Assembly: GCF_040054535.1 (NCBI RefSeq)
Contig: NC_090791.1
Coordinates: forward strand, 15,188,327 to 15,252,326
From: Antennarius striatus
Lineage: Eukaryota > Chordata > Actinopteri > Lophiiformes > Antennariidae
DNA length: 64,000 bases
Direction: 5' to 3'
The notes under the pieces are model-generated. The model was not told the DNA's origin and searched no databases. It saw nothing but the letters and a program-made list of their open reading frames with translations. Position numbers and translations under genes: made by a program. Every line of letters begins with the position of its first letter. Positions within the stretch are counted from its first letter, which is position 1. Shown one piece after another: positions 1 to 12,101 of the stretch.

Positions 1-72
1 TGACTCTGGCTGTTGTTGTTGGATGCTCTTAAGAAACCTGCCGACAGTTCCTTTAAGTGTCTCATTCTCCTC
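1..72 (-). CDS. possible internal exon of an unrecognised minus-strand gene (cut by window edge)
   Basis: Read on the minus strand, this stretch follows an AG acceptor at 73-74 and is open for 24 codons with a polar, charged composition (starts EENETLKGTVGRF and ends in a run of glutamines, QQQQPES). This looks like part of a helical or coiled-coil protein. I do not recognise the family. It may belong to the same gene as the candidate first exon at 9888-9985, because both are on the minus strand and no other gene lies between them, but that link is inference. A 72-base open stretch can arise by chance. The exon runs off the left edge of the window. Confidence 0.3.
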
Positions 73-189
73 CTCAAGGATTAAATTACAAGGAGCAAAA
101 ATTTACCGATAACCAATCTTAATTCAAAGTAATCAGCTGAATCACAAGTGACGCTTAACAGTAGATATTGGAACTATTTTTACAAATTT

Positions 190-590
190 TAATATATACG
201 GTTTTATTCTTATTTATTGTACAGTAACATTATATTATGTGCTTTTAACGGTGATTTTATGAGTTAAATATTTTTGGAGGACAAATGTAAGTAAAATGGC
301 GTACACTTGATTTTTTTCGCCCATGTATATTTTCTGAAAACCGATGTATAATCGAGAAAGACATAACTTGAGATAATCTGTACCTGTATTAATTTGTGTT
401 ATTTGTATGTCCTGTCATCGTTTCTGCTTAGTCTTAGGGAATAGTACTTTTGCATTTAGAGTAGAAATGGCATTTAAATGACCTCAGATGGTGATTATAG
501 ATGGAAATTTAATAAATAACAACTTACCAAAAAATTCAACTTATGAACAACCTCTTGGAACCAATTGAGTTGGTAGGTTGACATAGGTGC
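190..590. mobile_element. partial copy of a terminal-inverted-repeat element (same family as 43273-44357)
   Basis: The order of short words here (a GTGCTTTTAA start, GTTAGGGAATAGTAC-like core, ATTTAAATGACCTCA, then an end resembling TTATGAACAACCTCT) matches the right half of the longer element at 43273-44357. No coding capacity is seen. It is an old non-autonomous DNA transposon fragment; the left end is not clear. Confidence 0.5.
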
Positions 591-1117
591 TATGGTCGTC
601 TGGATGCAGTGTAGTACAGCCAACTGAAACAATACTTTTATAGCTAATAGAAATGCAACATTACATTCATAAGGAGATTATCTGACAAATTAAATTATTA
701 AACCTTAGAGAAGGACTATTATACCATTTATTATTTAATTTAAAGAAAGCAGATTTCATAATCAACATATCAGGGGTGGTTCAGCAAATCAACACTGAAG
801 AAATATTGATAAGCTCAACATAATGTGAAGCACAAACACACCTGACAGTCTGATGTATTTTAGTTGCTGTCCTGGTAACAGCAGTCCATTAGTTTTCTTT
901 GAACACAAACAAGACTTGCAGGAACTCTAAAAGTTATTCACAAAGTATGGCTGTGTCATCAACATTTTTAGTCAGTCACATTTCCCCTATTTCTACAGCG
1001 ATTTGAAGAGTTTCCACTTGGAAGAGTATTTTATAAGATTGCGGTTCTAGTGCCCAAAATTTTTTTTCAATAAACAGAAGGCTGAAACAAAAGAAAAGTT
1101 GTCAGCTTTTGGGTCAA

Positions 1118-1325
1118 TTGATTAATCAATCAATCAATCAATCAACTTATCTATATAGCACTTAATCATGTCAACAGACATTTTAAAGCGCTTTATCAGA
1201 TCGAAAAACCCAACAACCCTCCAGAGCAAGCATAAGCGACAGTGGTGGGGAAAAACTCCCTTGTTGAGGAAGAAACTCTGAGCAGGACCCAGACTCTGAG
1301 TGGCCATCCGCCTTGACCGGTTAGG
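1118..1325 (-). repeat. teleost SINE-like interspersed repeat with (TGAT)n tail
   Basis: On the plus strand it begins with tandem ATCA units (1122-1145), then ATATAGCACTTAAT, AAAGCGCTTTATCAG, GACAGTGGTGGGGAAAAAC and GACCGGTTAGG. This is the order of a very common fish repeat, which reads in the minus direction and ends in a TGAT/TTGA tail. It has no protein-coding role. The open frame at 1325-1534 beside it is not a gene. Confidence 0.65.
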
Positions 1326-2018
1326 TGGAAAAGAAATACAATGCAGATGAGGACAGGGTAAGAAAAAGACAGGAAGGGAGAATGGCAGGTAGGCCAGATA
1401 GAGTCACTGTCTTTACGGTTATGGTTAGGAGATTTGATGCAGGTGCTGAAGGGAGGAGGGAAAAGTCAAGTTGTGTTCTACGACTCTTAGGGTTGTTTCC
1501 TTCTATGCATGTTCCCTATCATGTAGTTAGTTAATTCAAAGCACAATTACAGCTGCATGGGATACTGTATGATGGCACGGAGGAGAAAAAGAAAGCAGGA
1601 CCCCAATAATCCATCAATTATTTTGCCATTAATTGCCATACACTGTATTGACTATGATCTACTTCAATGGCTAATGCCAATTTCTATTTTTCTATTTACT
1701 TTATTACTTCCATTTTTTTTTTATTTCTATTTATTCTATAACGAATGAAAATCAGGTAAATTGTTGCACTGACAAGTTTTTTGAGATACGAGCCATCACT
1801 TGATGCATATTTTTGTTCAACATACAAATGAAAATCAGAGTTATGAGTCGGATTTGGGACACAGAATAAAGAAAAAACTTTTTAAAAAAGCTACTAACAA
1901 CTTTCACTTACAGTGAAAGGTGTAAACACAGATGCTGTTCTTGTTTCACTTATATCATTACTGATATAATTTGCTCACTGTAGTACTAGCAGCACTGAAA
2001 GGGAACTACATTTTGACT
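1326..2018. other. no gene seen
   Basis: AT-rich non-coding sequence. The short open frames at 1325-1534 and 1557-1748 have no recognisable domain, no splice context and a poly-T driven hydrophobic end. Confidence 0.5.
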
Positions 2019-2026
2019 ACTTAGAC

Positions 2027-2861
2027 CAGTGGTTCTTAACCTTGTTGGAGGTGCCGAACCCTGTGGGTTTCATATGCTCACTCACCGAACCCTTCTTTTG
2101 AAGAAAAAAAAAATCTTTTTTTTTTTTTCAAATTTAAGAAATAAGTATATGTTTTACTGATGTATTTAATGAATTGTGCATTAATGTCACCTTTTTCAAA
2201 GAACAAAACCAAGACAGTGCATGAACTCACATGAAATGACCTACCTGCAAATCAGTGTGACTTCTGGTGTTTTTATTGAGAGACCAGTTCAGATATGCGT
2301 GGCTTCACCTAGGCAAGTGCTACTCTTATGTCATTTTCACAGCAAAGTCTGATCTGTTGTTTTCCATTCAGCTTAAGAAAGTGTTCCTTTAATTTTGCCA
2401 GTGCGAGACTAGAGTTGCTCAACTTAGCATTGCAAATCATGCAGAACGCCGAGTCCCATCACGTTCAGATATACAGTGCATGTAAATTCACGTTGTACAT
2501 ATTCGTCCAAACACTTTCTTTTTTTGCTCAACATAGTTACTATGAATTAAAATATTAAGAAAGCAATCACATGACGTACCATCATGACCGGCATAAATCG
2601 ACAACTGAGTGCGCAAAATCCCATGTAGCACATGTAGGCTAATCAATGTAGCGTGATCACCTGCAGCCAGTGATGGCTAAGGGGGGCGTGCCATCACGAA
2701 TTGACACAATGTGTCAAACGTACACAGTGATTCGTGTATGTTCGGCAAAAACACTTTCATGTGAAATGACCTACCTGTCTTAACCCCCAATTTCCGCCGA
2801 ACCCCTGAGACCGACTCATCGAACCCCTAGGGTTCGATCGAACCCAGGTTAAGAACCACTG
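2027..2861. mobile_element. non-autonomous hAT-type element (MITE), 835 bp, with target-site duplication
   Basis: The left end reads CAGTGGTTCTTAACCT at 2027 and the right end is its inverse, AGGTTAAGAACCACTG, ending at 2861, giving 16-bp terminal inverted repeats. The flanks are ACTTAGAC (2019-2026) and CCTTAGAC (2862-2869), an 8-bp target-site duplication with one mismatch, the size expected for hAT transposons. The subterminal GAACCC/GGGTTC words are also inverted. No transposase frame of useful length is present, so the element depended on a helper copy. Confidence 0.85.
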
Positions 2862-2869
2862 CCTTAGAC

Positions 2870-3999
2870 TGACTTCAGAAAGACTGAATTGATTCTGTTA
2901 ATAGTGCACTATGTTATAGGCCTCTTTCATCTGATTTGTTCGTAAGCCAGTGATGGACAGCTGGTACTCAATCACATGGTTTTTTTTTAACGTAACATAT
3001 GCAAATAACATCTGGTGTTTCAGGTAAATAATGAGCTGACCCAGTCAAACTTGAAAGACAAGATTTGAGACACTCAGCAGGAAGTACGTCAGAAGATGAA
3101 CTTTGATAATCACATGAGACAAGCTTACAAACAGACCAGAAGAGCATGGCATCAAAACCCATCACGAGTGGTGGCCGCTTTGTGCCAGACTGGTGTGATG
3201 ACACGAAAGTAATATATACTGGCCATCAACACTTTACAGATAGCAATACGACAACTATTGCTCAGAAATTTCGATTGTGTCACTTGAACACATTTAATGC
3301 AAATGATAATAAAAAGCAGATAACAACAACTTAGGTCAGTCTACAGCAGACTATGTTGTCGCTATAGCATGTTTTGGTTGAAAAACAATGGAAGTCACAG
3401 CATGTGTTCAGTTGTTGGTGAGTGAAGCCACTTTGTAGTTTTTAGTGATACATTTTGCATGAGTAGTCAAATTACTAGAAATTAACAAAGACACAAGACA
3501 TTCTAAAAGTCCTTAAGCTATTAACTACAATAATAAAAATAACCAATTCATTCAATCATAAAATGTAATATTCTGTACTTAAAAGTTGTTAAGCTACAAG
3601 TAAGGAGATAAAATTCATTGTGTATTATTTTATCAAAAATACACAATTGAAAAAGTATCAATAATTACCAATAATGACTTTCATCATGACACATTTTGCA
3701 GTCATATCCTCTCACCTCTGCTGGCTGCTATTGCGGTCAGTTCAATACATAAACCACGTGTTGCTACATACATTTCCATGATTTCTGCCTGGGTTGTATA
3801 CCTTGTGTGAAATCCTTAATATTTCCTGGGCTTGCACTAGGAGGTAGTATGACTAAGCCACTGTGGCTCAGTGTAAAAGAATTGAGTAAGCCACAAAAAG
3901 CCACATTCTGTGTCCAAAGCAGCGGCTTCCTGTAACAGCAAGTAAAACTTACAAGTAAACATTGACTAATACCAAGAATCAAATTTATTAAAATCAAAG
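2870..3999. other. no gene seen
   Basis: AT-rich non-coding DNA. Overlapping open frames on both strands at 2968-3334 have no recognisable domain. A 24-bp word near 3940 (AAGTAAAACTTACAAGTAAA) repeats inside the neighbouring inverted-repeat element at about 4035. Confidence 0.45.
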
Positions 4000-4442
4000 T
4001 GTCTAAGTCAAAGTTAAAATGTCTTGTAGTCCAAGTAAAACTTACAAGTAAACATTAAGTAATATTTTGTATGACTGTAACTTCACAGTGAATGCAAGTT
4101 TTCAATTGTTGGGGGGTGTAAAACTACACTTGTCATAGGGGGGTGTGGGGGGATACCCCCTGCATGGGGGATGGGGGCCCCCCAGGAAATTTTTTAGAAA
4201 ATGGAGTTGTTTTCCTGCATTCTGAGGGCAAAATCTTCTTTTCAGTTTACCTACAAAAATACACTAAAGTCAACAGCTTAACTATCTGTATTGCTATCCT
4301 ATTTTATGCAGGTATAAATGTGATATTCAACAATTGATAATTTGCATTCACTATGTGAAGATACAAGTAAACATAGTGTAATATTTTGTATGACTGTAAG
4401 TTTTACTTGGACTAGAATACATTTTAACTTTGACTTAGACAA
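4000..4442. mobile_element. inverted-repeat element, about 443 bp, arms about 46 bp
   Basis: The left arm (from TGTCTAAGTCAAAGTTAAAA at 4000) and the right arm (ending TTTAACTTTGACTTAGACA at 4442) are inverted copies with about three mismatches over 46 bases; both include AGTCCAAGTAAAACTTACA or its inverse. The interior holds G-rich and C-rich tracts (4110-4190). There is no coding capacity and I saw no clear target-site duplication. This looks like a MITE of unassigned family. Confidence 0.65.
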
Positions 4443-6369
4443 CACCATTGGTATGCCATAGTTTAATTTTTTTTTTAAAAAATTCAATAATATGATTTTT
4501 CATTTCAATTTAAAAAGGCATATAAAATAGCAAGCGAGGTGAATACACATCCTGCCGGTCATAGAGATCAAAAGTCTAAGACTACAAAAAAGTATTGATA
4601 ATATCTTTCATTTACCTTCTGATCGGTCTGTCACAATTCCTACCCCCTCTCAGCATTCACCATTTGTTGTTCAATTAGAATTTTAACGCAAAATCTACTA
4701 TAAAACACTATTCCCATTTTCTTTCAATCGATCGTCCTCGCCTTGTCGTACACCAATTCGCGGGTTTAGCTTATAAAAAAAGAATCTTTTTGTTTTTCAT
4801 TGGACGAGAGGAGGTCATGACCCGAGTGCATATTTAATGATCGGGAGCGTTCGGGTCACTTCGGCTATATCCGCCGGCATGCGGAAATAGTGGCGCTAGC
4901 GAGCGGCGTTAGCCGAAATAGCGGGGCTAGCGAGCGAAAAAGTATTAAGTTTTAGCCTTTTTTCCGTAATAATAAGAACGCCACTGTGGCTACACAGTCT
5001 AAAAACCTTGTAGCCAATCTGGAATTTACTTCGCCTATGGCGAAGTGGCGAATGGCTAGCGCAAGCCCAGATTTCAGTGTTACTAGTCTAACTTGCAATT
5101 AGCTAACTGCATTAATAAATTCAGGGGATTTGCCTGTCAAAGGAAATTACTGATCAACACTGAAAGCTCGTTCATGCTCAACATTAAAACCAGAATGTTC
5201 TGAAAGCTTAGTTGTCGTTTATACAACAACTTTATAAGATACAAAATTGACATTGACATATACAGTAAGTCGATACCAGAGTACCACTTCTGTGTCAATT
5301 ACAATGCTTATGAACAGGGACCGTGACATTAGTTCATGCAATTTTGTGATCGCAGATAAAACATAGCAAGCTAACAGCAGTGTGATCTGCCCGACATTCA
5401 TTAAAGCACACTTTTACCTTCGGAAGGTTTCCAATTATTTCAATTATTACAAAGTTAGTGATTTTGTATAATTTCCTATTCAGACTGTCTCAACTTTCCT
5501 CAATAACAGAATGCAATGAGAATGCAGTGATGTCCATCCTTTCATGTGGCCTCTGACTACTTCATTTCTCAAATTTCAAAAGTACTCACAAGAAATAAAA
5601 GCATTGTGTAAAATTATGTCCTGTTTGAAAATCAGTTAATCGTTCAACCCGTGAAATATTGATATTTGTGTAAAACTGTTGTGAACAATAAACAAACTGT
5701 AAGTAAATGCAAGATACAAACCAGTCATAGTGAATTTTGGTCAAATGACCACTGCAATATTTCATAACCCAATTCATTATAGGTGTTGTGAAATCAATAT
5801 CTCTGGTGTAGAAACTGTAGCTAGAGACAGATTATTAAAACTCTTCCGTATTTGTCTCATACATCTGACATAATCACTGAAAATAACCATTAACATTACA
5901 CTGCACTAGAAATAGCATTATAGGTTTTTCAACATTTAATCATTCGTACCACTTGATTGACAACTAGTTAATGTGATAAATTGGTTTAAATTACTGTCAA
6001 CATAAAGCAATGTTGGCATGTGAGACTTATCAAGCCAGCAGAAGCCTCCAACAGAGATCAATCAGTGGTCTACTTCCTATGCTGCATGTCCAACATTGCT
6101 CTCAGCTCTGAAATAACAGTTGACCTTTGAACTAGACATACATCACTGTAGACTGCGGTGGAATGTTTTCTTAGGCGGAAGTGGATCCAGTTACTGAGTG
6201 GGGGATACACAATTCCCACTAAGAGAAATGGTTGTGTTTGCACCATCATGCTAACCCCTCTAACACAGAAATCCTCTAATCCTGACTCACACACAGACAT
6301 CATTCTAACGAAACGTGAGTTTAGATTGAGTGTGGCTCCTTGGGTGCCTGGTCATATTTAAAATGACAT
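4443..6369. other. no gene seen; short CpG-rich patch at 4840-5060
   Basis: Mostly AT-rich. The patch at about 4840-5060 is rich in CG and contains near-copies of GGCTAGCGAGCG (two in 4890-4940) plus CGCCTATGGCG; it may be an eroded transposon end or a small regulatory patch. Short open frames at 5219-5401, 5586-5777 and 6070-6361 have no supporting features. Confidence 0.4.
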
Positions 6370-6802
6370 TACATCCCGCTTCAAAACTGTGATGTAATGT
6401 AATTGTCAGTGTTCGTGTGTTCGTCTGTTCATTAGTCCACCAAATATCTTCGCAACCCTTCCATACAGAAAGATGAAACAAAAAACACATTACTCGGGCA
6501 GCAAAGGGGATGAAAATGAGATGATGACCTTGAGCTACAGAAAACTAGGTAAAGGTCAAATTTCAACTTTTGTACACTCAGGAACCGGATAAGACAGAAA
6601 GACGAGGGAGAAGGCCAGTGTAAGACAATAGATCAAAGCCAGTGCTTTGATCCACCTATGCACTAAATTTAATCTATGGTCTTACACTGGCCTTCTCCAT
6701 ATGCACTGGTCTATGCACTAGTAAGGAACTACTTTCAGGGTACCCTGACCTATAGGTCAGGGTAAGTCGCGGGATATTGCAGTCTCTGAATGCCTTGTTT
6801 GT
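6370..6802 (+). repeat. family-R repeat, copy 1 (rearranged)
   Basis: Copy of a roughly 390-bp repeat found five times in this window. It starts ACATCCCGCTTCAAAACTGT and ends GCGGGATATTGCAGTCTCTG, so the extreme ends form a short inverted repeat (ACATCCCGC/GCGGGAT). The body includes GGGCAGCAAAGGGGATGAAA, ATGAGATGATGACCTTGA and CAGGAACCGGATAAGA. This copy has an internal inversion that gives a 19-bp-arm hairpin at about 6608-6698. Confidence 0.65.
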
Positions 6803-6812
6803 CTCTTTCATT

Positions 6813-7203
6813 ACATCCCGCTTCAAAGCTGTGTACTGTAATTGTCAGTGTTTGTGTGTTGGTCCGTCTGTTCGTTAGTCCACAATACTGTATATCTTAG
6901 CAACCATTGCAGCTAGAAAGATGAAACAAAAAGCATATTACTTGGGCAGCAAAGGGGATGAAAATGAGATGATGACCTTGACCTTGAGAAAAGTAGGTCA
7001 GGGTAAACTTCCAACTTTTGTACACTCAGGAACCGGATAAGAAAGAAAGACGAGGGAGAAGGCCAGTGTGAGTAATACCATGGTGCTTTGATTTATGAAA
7101 GTAGGTCAGAGCACTAGCTTCGATCTTTGACCTATGCAAGTAGGTCAGGGTAAAATTTTGAATTCAGGGGCATCGCAGGATGTTGCAGTCTGTGACTGCC
7201 TTG
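6813..7203 (+). repeat. family-R repeat, copy 2 (full length)
   Basis: Second direct copy of the same roughly 390-bp repeat, separated from copy 1 by about 10 bases. It runs from ACATCCCGCTTCAAAGCTGT to CGCAGGATGTTGCAGTCTGT and contains the same internal blocks in the same order, including several AGGTCA-like words (GTAGGTCAGGGTAAA). There is no open frame of interest. Confidence 0.7.
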
Positions 7204-8851
7204 TTACATTTGTCACTGATTTAAGGGTGAAACAACATTAAGCTATTTTTGTGTTTTCCAAGGAAGCGGTTTAAAAAGAACAAGTTACTGTACTAAATGG
7301 TAAGGGAAGCATTACATGACAAAAAGATGTATTAAACTAATATTCTTAATCGTGGACGATAGGAAAAAACAAAAAAATGCTTCATCTTCTTTCTGCAAGC
7401 AAGGCCCTGAAGAAAGACAACCACCAATCATTAATATATGGGGGTGATTGTTAGGGTTAGTTTTGCATATTCAAGTTAAGGCCTCACTGATGCAAGTCAG
7501 AATGATGCTGTTTTACCTAAAAGCATAGGCATACATAATTAATGCAACCACAGTAACAATGCCAAGTACATCACTCCCTACATATTTAACTGTTTTCATC
7601 AACTCTTCTCCAGAGAGCAGCTTTATTTTAGACTATTCAGAAAGAATATCCAGAATATGCCAACAAATACACAAAAACAGCTACAAAAACAAAAGAAAAC
7701 AATTCAATACACAGAAGCTCTGTTCATGTGACTTTCTTGAGTCCAGCTGGAATATGCATTCCAGACATGCATCTGTACGTACAGAGTGTGCACCCTCATG
7801 GGAGCTGAGTATGGGGCTAATGCTACTGTGTTTCCGTAAATGTGGCAATTCAATTCACCACTGCTTTAATTTGCAGGTCTCTTGGTTCCCATGTCTTAAG
7901 TTTGCCCATTTTTTCTAATGCTGTGATTACTAGATCAGGAATGTGAGGTTACTTTCTGCTTGTTGAATAAAAATGATTCCAGACTAATTCTAATAAGCAG
8001 ACTGATACAAGAACAAATTTGAATGTAAAAATAATGATTGCAATTCCTCCAGAAAATCATCAATTAACTGTATACAGACAACAGACGTTATTCAATCATA
8101 ATCTATTACCTTACTTGTAAACCAATAACAGGAGGAAATGTACAGATATTGTGAGACAAGATATGACTTGATACAAAATTAATGATGTTTAAAATCCTAA
8201 GGCTTTTAAATAAAATAAATTAATAAATAAATACATTTTGAGCTGAAGCCATTTCCACACATGCCCTTATACAAAAGAGAAGGAATGAATCAAAACTTAA
8301 GATACTAGTCTGTCAGAGTAAGATAATTTATTTATAGTACTTATAACCAGTAACAGAACTGTCTTGTATAAAGTGTGCATATTTATCATGCTAATTATAG
8401 CCCAGTAAGGGTGAATTCCTCTTAATCGTAATGGCCACATCAAAAAATTATAGCTCAATGGGCAGCCGGTCACCCTTGATTTTGGCCCCATTCAGAAAGA
8501 ATGGTATGCAGATAGTATTTTTATTCTGGTCATACTTATGCTCTTATTCCACTCTGATGGGTTTTTAAATGTAATGGAGGAATAATAGGTTTGTTTGATG
8601 TTTGTGACACCTAAACACTAGTCTATACAAATGGAGTGTTCCCACATTGCAGAAGGGGTGTGCAGTTGAAGTGACATATTCAGGTGTGACCCAAAGTATT
8701 TAACCACCAGTTTTATCATTGATTCAGTGTGTAATGGTTAGTCCTATTTTCTATAAGGGAACTTAAGACCACTAGATCTTATCTTGTTGAACCTGTACAG
8801 TGTGGAGTTGAAGGTCTCCAACAGAATTATGAATTGCAATGGTTCCAAATA
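7204..8851. other. no gene seen
   Basis: AT-rich non-coding sequence. The 119-codon open frame at 7559-7918 has no recognisable domain, low-complexity Lys/Asn/Ser composition and no splice signals that would make it an exon. Confidence 0.4.
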
Positions 8852-9111
8852 CAGTAATCCCTCATTATTCGCGGTTAATGCGTTCTACGACCACCGCAAA
8901 AAACGAAATTCCATGATATAGCGACAAACTATTTATTTTATTATTTACAGTGATATAACCTTTATGAACCCTCCACATACTGACATTAAACCACCTTATA
9001 TCGGTATTGCCTTTCCCCCCCACTCTTATAGACTGCTTAAAGCACTTTTGTATTAATCAGCAATGTAGTGAAGCTGTGCATCTTTAAGCGTGAATAAGCG
9101 AGGGATTACTG
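8852..9111. mobile_element. pogo/Tigger-type MITE, 260 bp
   Basis: Terminal inverted repeats: CAGTAATCCCTCATTATTCG on the left and CGAGGGATTACTG on the right, flanked by TA on both sides (8850-8851 and 9112-9113), the target typical of the Tc1/mariner/pogo superfamily. The interior (ATAACCTTTATGAACCCTCC, CAGTGATATAACC, GCTTAAAGCACTTTTGT) matches in inverted orientation the interior of the element at 29318-29654. There is no transposase. Confidence 0.8.
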
Positions 9112-9113
9112 TA

Positions 9114-9887
9114 CATTAAGTGAATAACAAGTTGTGTGTCCATTGACACACAACTTGCTGTTTTTGCGCTGCTACTTTGTTTGAAAATGTCTAAAACTTC
9201 AAGACGAAGATATTTTTTATAACACTCCACTATACAGCCACTGTTAAGTTTTTCTTCATGGTTTAACAACTCAATAGTAATCTCCCACGGCCAGAGACAT
9301 TTCAATGCTTTCATAGTCAAACACAAGCAAAGTTAATTAGGACTACCCTTAACTGTTACAAAACGGTCCCATTTTTAAATGTGTTTTGTTGGCATGAAAA
9401 CAAAAAATATTAAATTCTTCTTCCTTTAGCACAAGGTTGTACACTTAAAAACATTCCACTAACATTGCTCACAAACACTTGCTGTATGAGTCATTGCAAG
9501 AGCATACAAACTCACTCTCAAAGGTTACCCATGAGTCATGAGTTTTAACAGGAAAAGGCGAGAATCACATCATTTCTTTCCGGCAAAGGTCCAGGTGGTA
9601 AGGAAAGAATAAGCCAAACCCAAGCTACTACCAAACAGACAACCCCCACCACCCTCAGCAATACCCCCTACACAGTCACACACGTGTGCACACGCACACA
9701 CACCGACACGCACACACACCCCAGGAGGTAGGTTCATGGCTGTCGACTGAAATCTGGACAACAATACTATTCTCGTGACAACACAGAATAAATCTCAACT
9801 CAATCATTATGCTAGGCCAAGTAAGATTTTAAAAACTGTTCAGTTCCTTAAAACTTGTTGAAGAGTTTACTAAAAGGATAACATTAC
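9114..9887. other. no gene seen; CA-rich patch
   Basis: Non-coding. A CACAC-rich patch at about 9670-9720 is an impure microsatellite and produces a spurious cysteine-rich frame on the minus strand (9570-9764). Confidence 0.4.
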
Positions 9888-9985
9888 CTTTTTACAGAGA
9901 CTGAATGTGCAATTTTTTCGAGAAGAGCATCCAGCTTTTGGAAATCCAGTAAATCGTTAGACTTGGTATGCATTTTGTAATCCAT
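9888..9985 (-). CDS. candidate first coding exon of an unrecognised minus-strand gene
   Basis: On the minus strand an ATG at 9985-9983, in a good context (GTAAATGG), opens 32 codons plus two bases that end at a strong donor (AAAAAG then GTAATG). The peptide begins MDYKMHTKSNDLLDFQKLDA and continues LLEKIAHSVSVK; it is amphipathic and looks genuinely coding, but I do not recognise the family. Upstream on the minus strand the GC-richer stretch at 10.1-10.5 kb could be 5' leader or promoter, or a non-coding first exon may lie near 16.8 kb. The rest of the gene would run left, possibly to the exon at 1-72 and beyond the window. No intermediate exons were identified, so this stays tentative. Confidence 0.4.
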
Positions 9986-12087
9986 TTACGACCTCTTCGT
10001 GGTAGAAGCTGATGCTAATAACCAAACTATGGCACAAAACATTTACGCAAAAGTTTGTTTTTTCGTTTTTACTGTCCACAGAAAGGACTTAATCTTCTGG
10101 ATCCATGTATCCTAAAATCCCGCAGATCACAGACAACAATCCTTAGTGTGTAGTCCAAGTGGAGTTTGAAGGTGGCCTTTCTACTATAAAGACCCCAGCC
10201 AGGAATCAGTGTTTCCAGGAATGGAGGAACGGCTGTGGAAGCCTACAGCCGGCAGGCTGTGTTAGCTGTGTGAGCCGGTCCTCTCTCTACCCCATCCCCC
10301 TCTCAGCAGTACAACGGCCCAGTTGCCACAGGCTCTTCGCTCCATTGTGTCTCCTCTCCAGGGCCTCCCCAACTTAAATGGACACTAGTCACAAGCAAGA
10401 GGTATACAACGAAGGGAGGGGAAGGCAAGAGAGGGGAGAGAGGGCTCCTATAAGATCCAAGAGGAGCGATTTATTCCTCTAGCTTGCTCTCTCACCCTCC
10501 CTCGAACACAGGCTGAGCAGCATGCAGTTACTCAACAGTAAAAAATGGCTCTGCTGCTTCCTTATTCAGCAGTCTCAGCCCACACACCCCTCCCTTCCTC
10601 TGTCTACACTCATGCTCATTCCACCCCTCCCCTATTTTCCCATCAACAGCTTGAGGTCCTGGCTCTCTCTCTCTCCTCTCTCTCTATTACACCTTCAACA
10701 CCCCACCCCCTTGCTGTCTTTTCCTTCATCCATCTCATCATACCCCACCCCCACTCACTCCTTCAGTCTGATCTTGCATATGCCTTCCCCCAACAATTTA
10801 AGTACCGGTACTCCTTTATCTTTACTCCATCCCCTCCTCATGAAACACATGCATTCATTTTGCTGATGGAGTACTGTAATAAAATTAAGAATAAGTGAAT
10901 TTTTAAAAAAAGTTAAGTCAGTTTTTCAATCACCCTTTCCCCTCCATAGGGTCATGATTTTTAAAAGTGCTTTTAAAAATTTGTTAATGAAATCTGTTAA
11001 GTTATCCTACTGATAAACACTAACAAAAAACAGGACTGACCATATAACCTCACCAAACTCTTGCTGATAGTTTACTACCACAGTGTGAATTACACTGTAC
11101 CAACAACTTCTCTGAACATAATAAAACTGAAAAGATTGCAGAGTAACACAAAGTTTGACAGAAATGAATGAAGACCACCCACTGTGCCTTTGTTTAGCAA
11201 TACAACCTCTAGCAATGTTGCTCACGACAGTTCGATGGTCACTGTAAATGTTAGCTCAAAAATGTATGAAGGAGCCAAACAGAAATAGTTGTTATGCTGA
11301 AGGAGCCTATGCAAGCATAGCCATCAGTCAAAAATCACAACTCAAAATACAATCTCAAGAAACAAAGTGGCATATACATGGCCTGTTTATCCTCCACCAA
11401 TCATCTAACTCACCATATAATCTTGAACCTGCCAACAGTGACACCAGACTTAGCCTGATGTCTACCACTCAGCAAGCGACAACATATGAAAAATCTTGGG
11501 CAAATGAGCGGTGACTTATCGAATGGTGAGTGGATTTTCCTCCACTTGAACCGACTGAATTTGACTTTCAAACCACAAAAAAACTGAATGTCTGGGTGAA
11601 TGTTAAGCTTTGAAATGTATACAGAGAGGAATGAATCAGTTTAAAAATGAAGTAGAACAGTAAACCCCTAGAAATCAGGTTAAGAGCAAAAGCCACCTTG
11701 TGCAATGCACACATTCCAGGTGAATGATGATAGTGTGTTTTCCCAGATGATGAAATAAGCAGCTTCTTCGTGCTGCAGCCACACACTCTGCACAGACCAA
11801 CTTCCCTGTCCACGTGCCATATGCACCCTTCCCAAAGACAATGAAGCAGCTGCTAGAGTGAAAAAACTCCAACCTACAGCAATTCAGAGGCCAAACCGAT
11901 GGCCCTGTCACTGGAAACATGGGGGGAGATCGTATTCAGACACAGGAGAGGAGGGAGGGGTGATAGTAAGAGGAGAAGGGGAAGGCAAAGGACAGACTTA
12001 CATATAGACTGGGGGTTGGGTAGGACAGAAAGGAAGCAGCGCACAGAAATGAGACTATGTGAGAAATAGTAAGGCACTCCCATTAAT
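9986..12087. other. no gene seen; pyrimidine-rich and purine-rich tracts
   Basis: The region 10440-10790 is dominated by CT-rich low complexity, which creates overlapping Ser/Pro/Leu-rich open frames (10522-10898) that are not genes. 11930-12000 is purine-rich. It may include upstream regulatory sequence for the minus-strand exon at 9888-9985, but nothing specific can be shown. Confidence 0.4.
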
Positions 12088-12101
12088 CATAACAGCACCA
12101 G

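Noticed and set aside
7559-7918. 119-aa open frame
   Set aside because: No recognisable domain, low complexity and no splice or promoter support.
10522-10898. Two overlapping 114-117 aa frames, Ser/Pro/Leu-rich
   Set aside because: CT-rich low complexity in two frames at once, with no domain or splice context.
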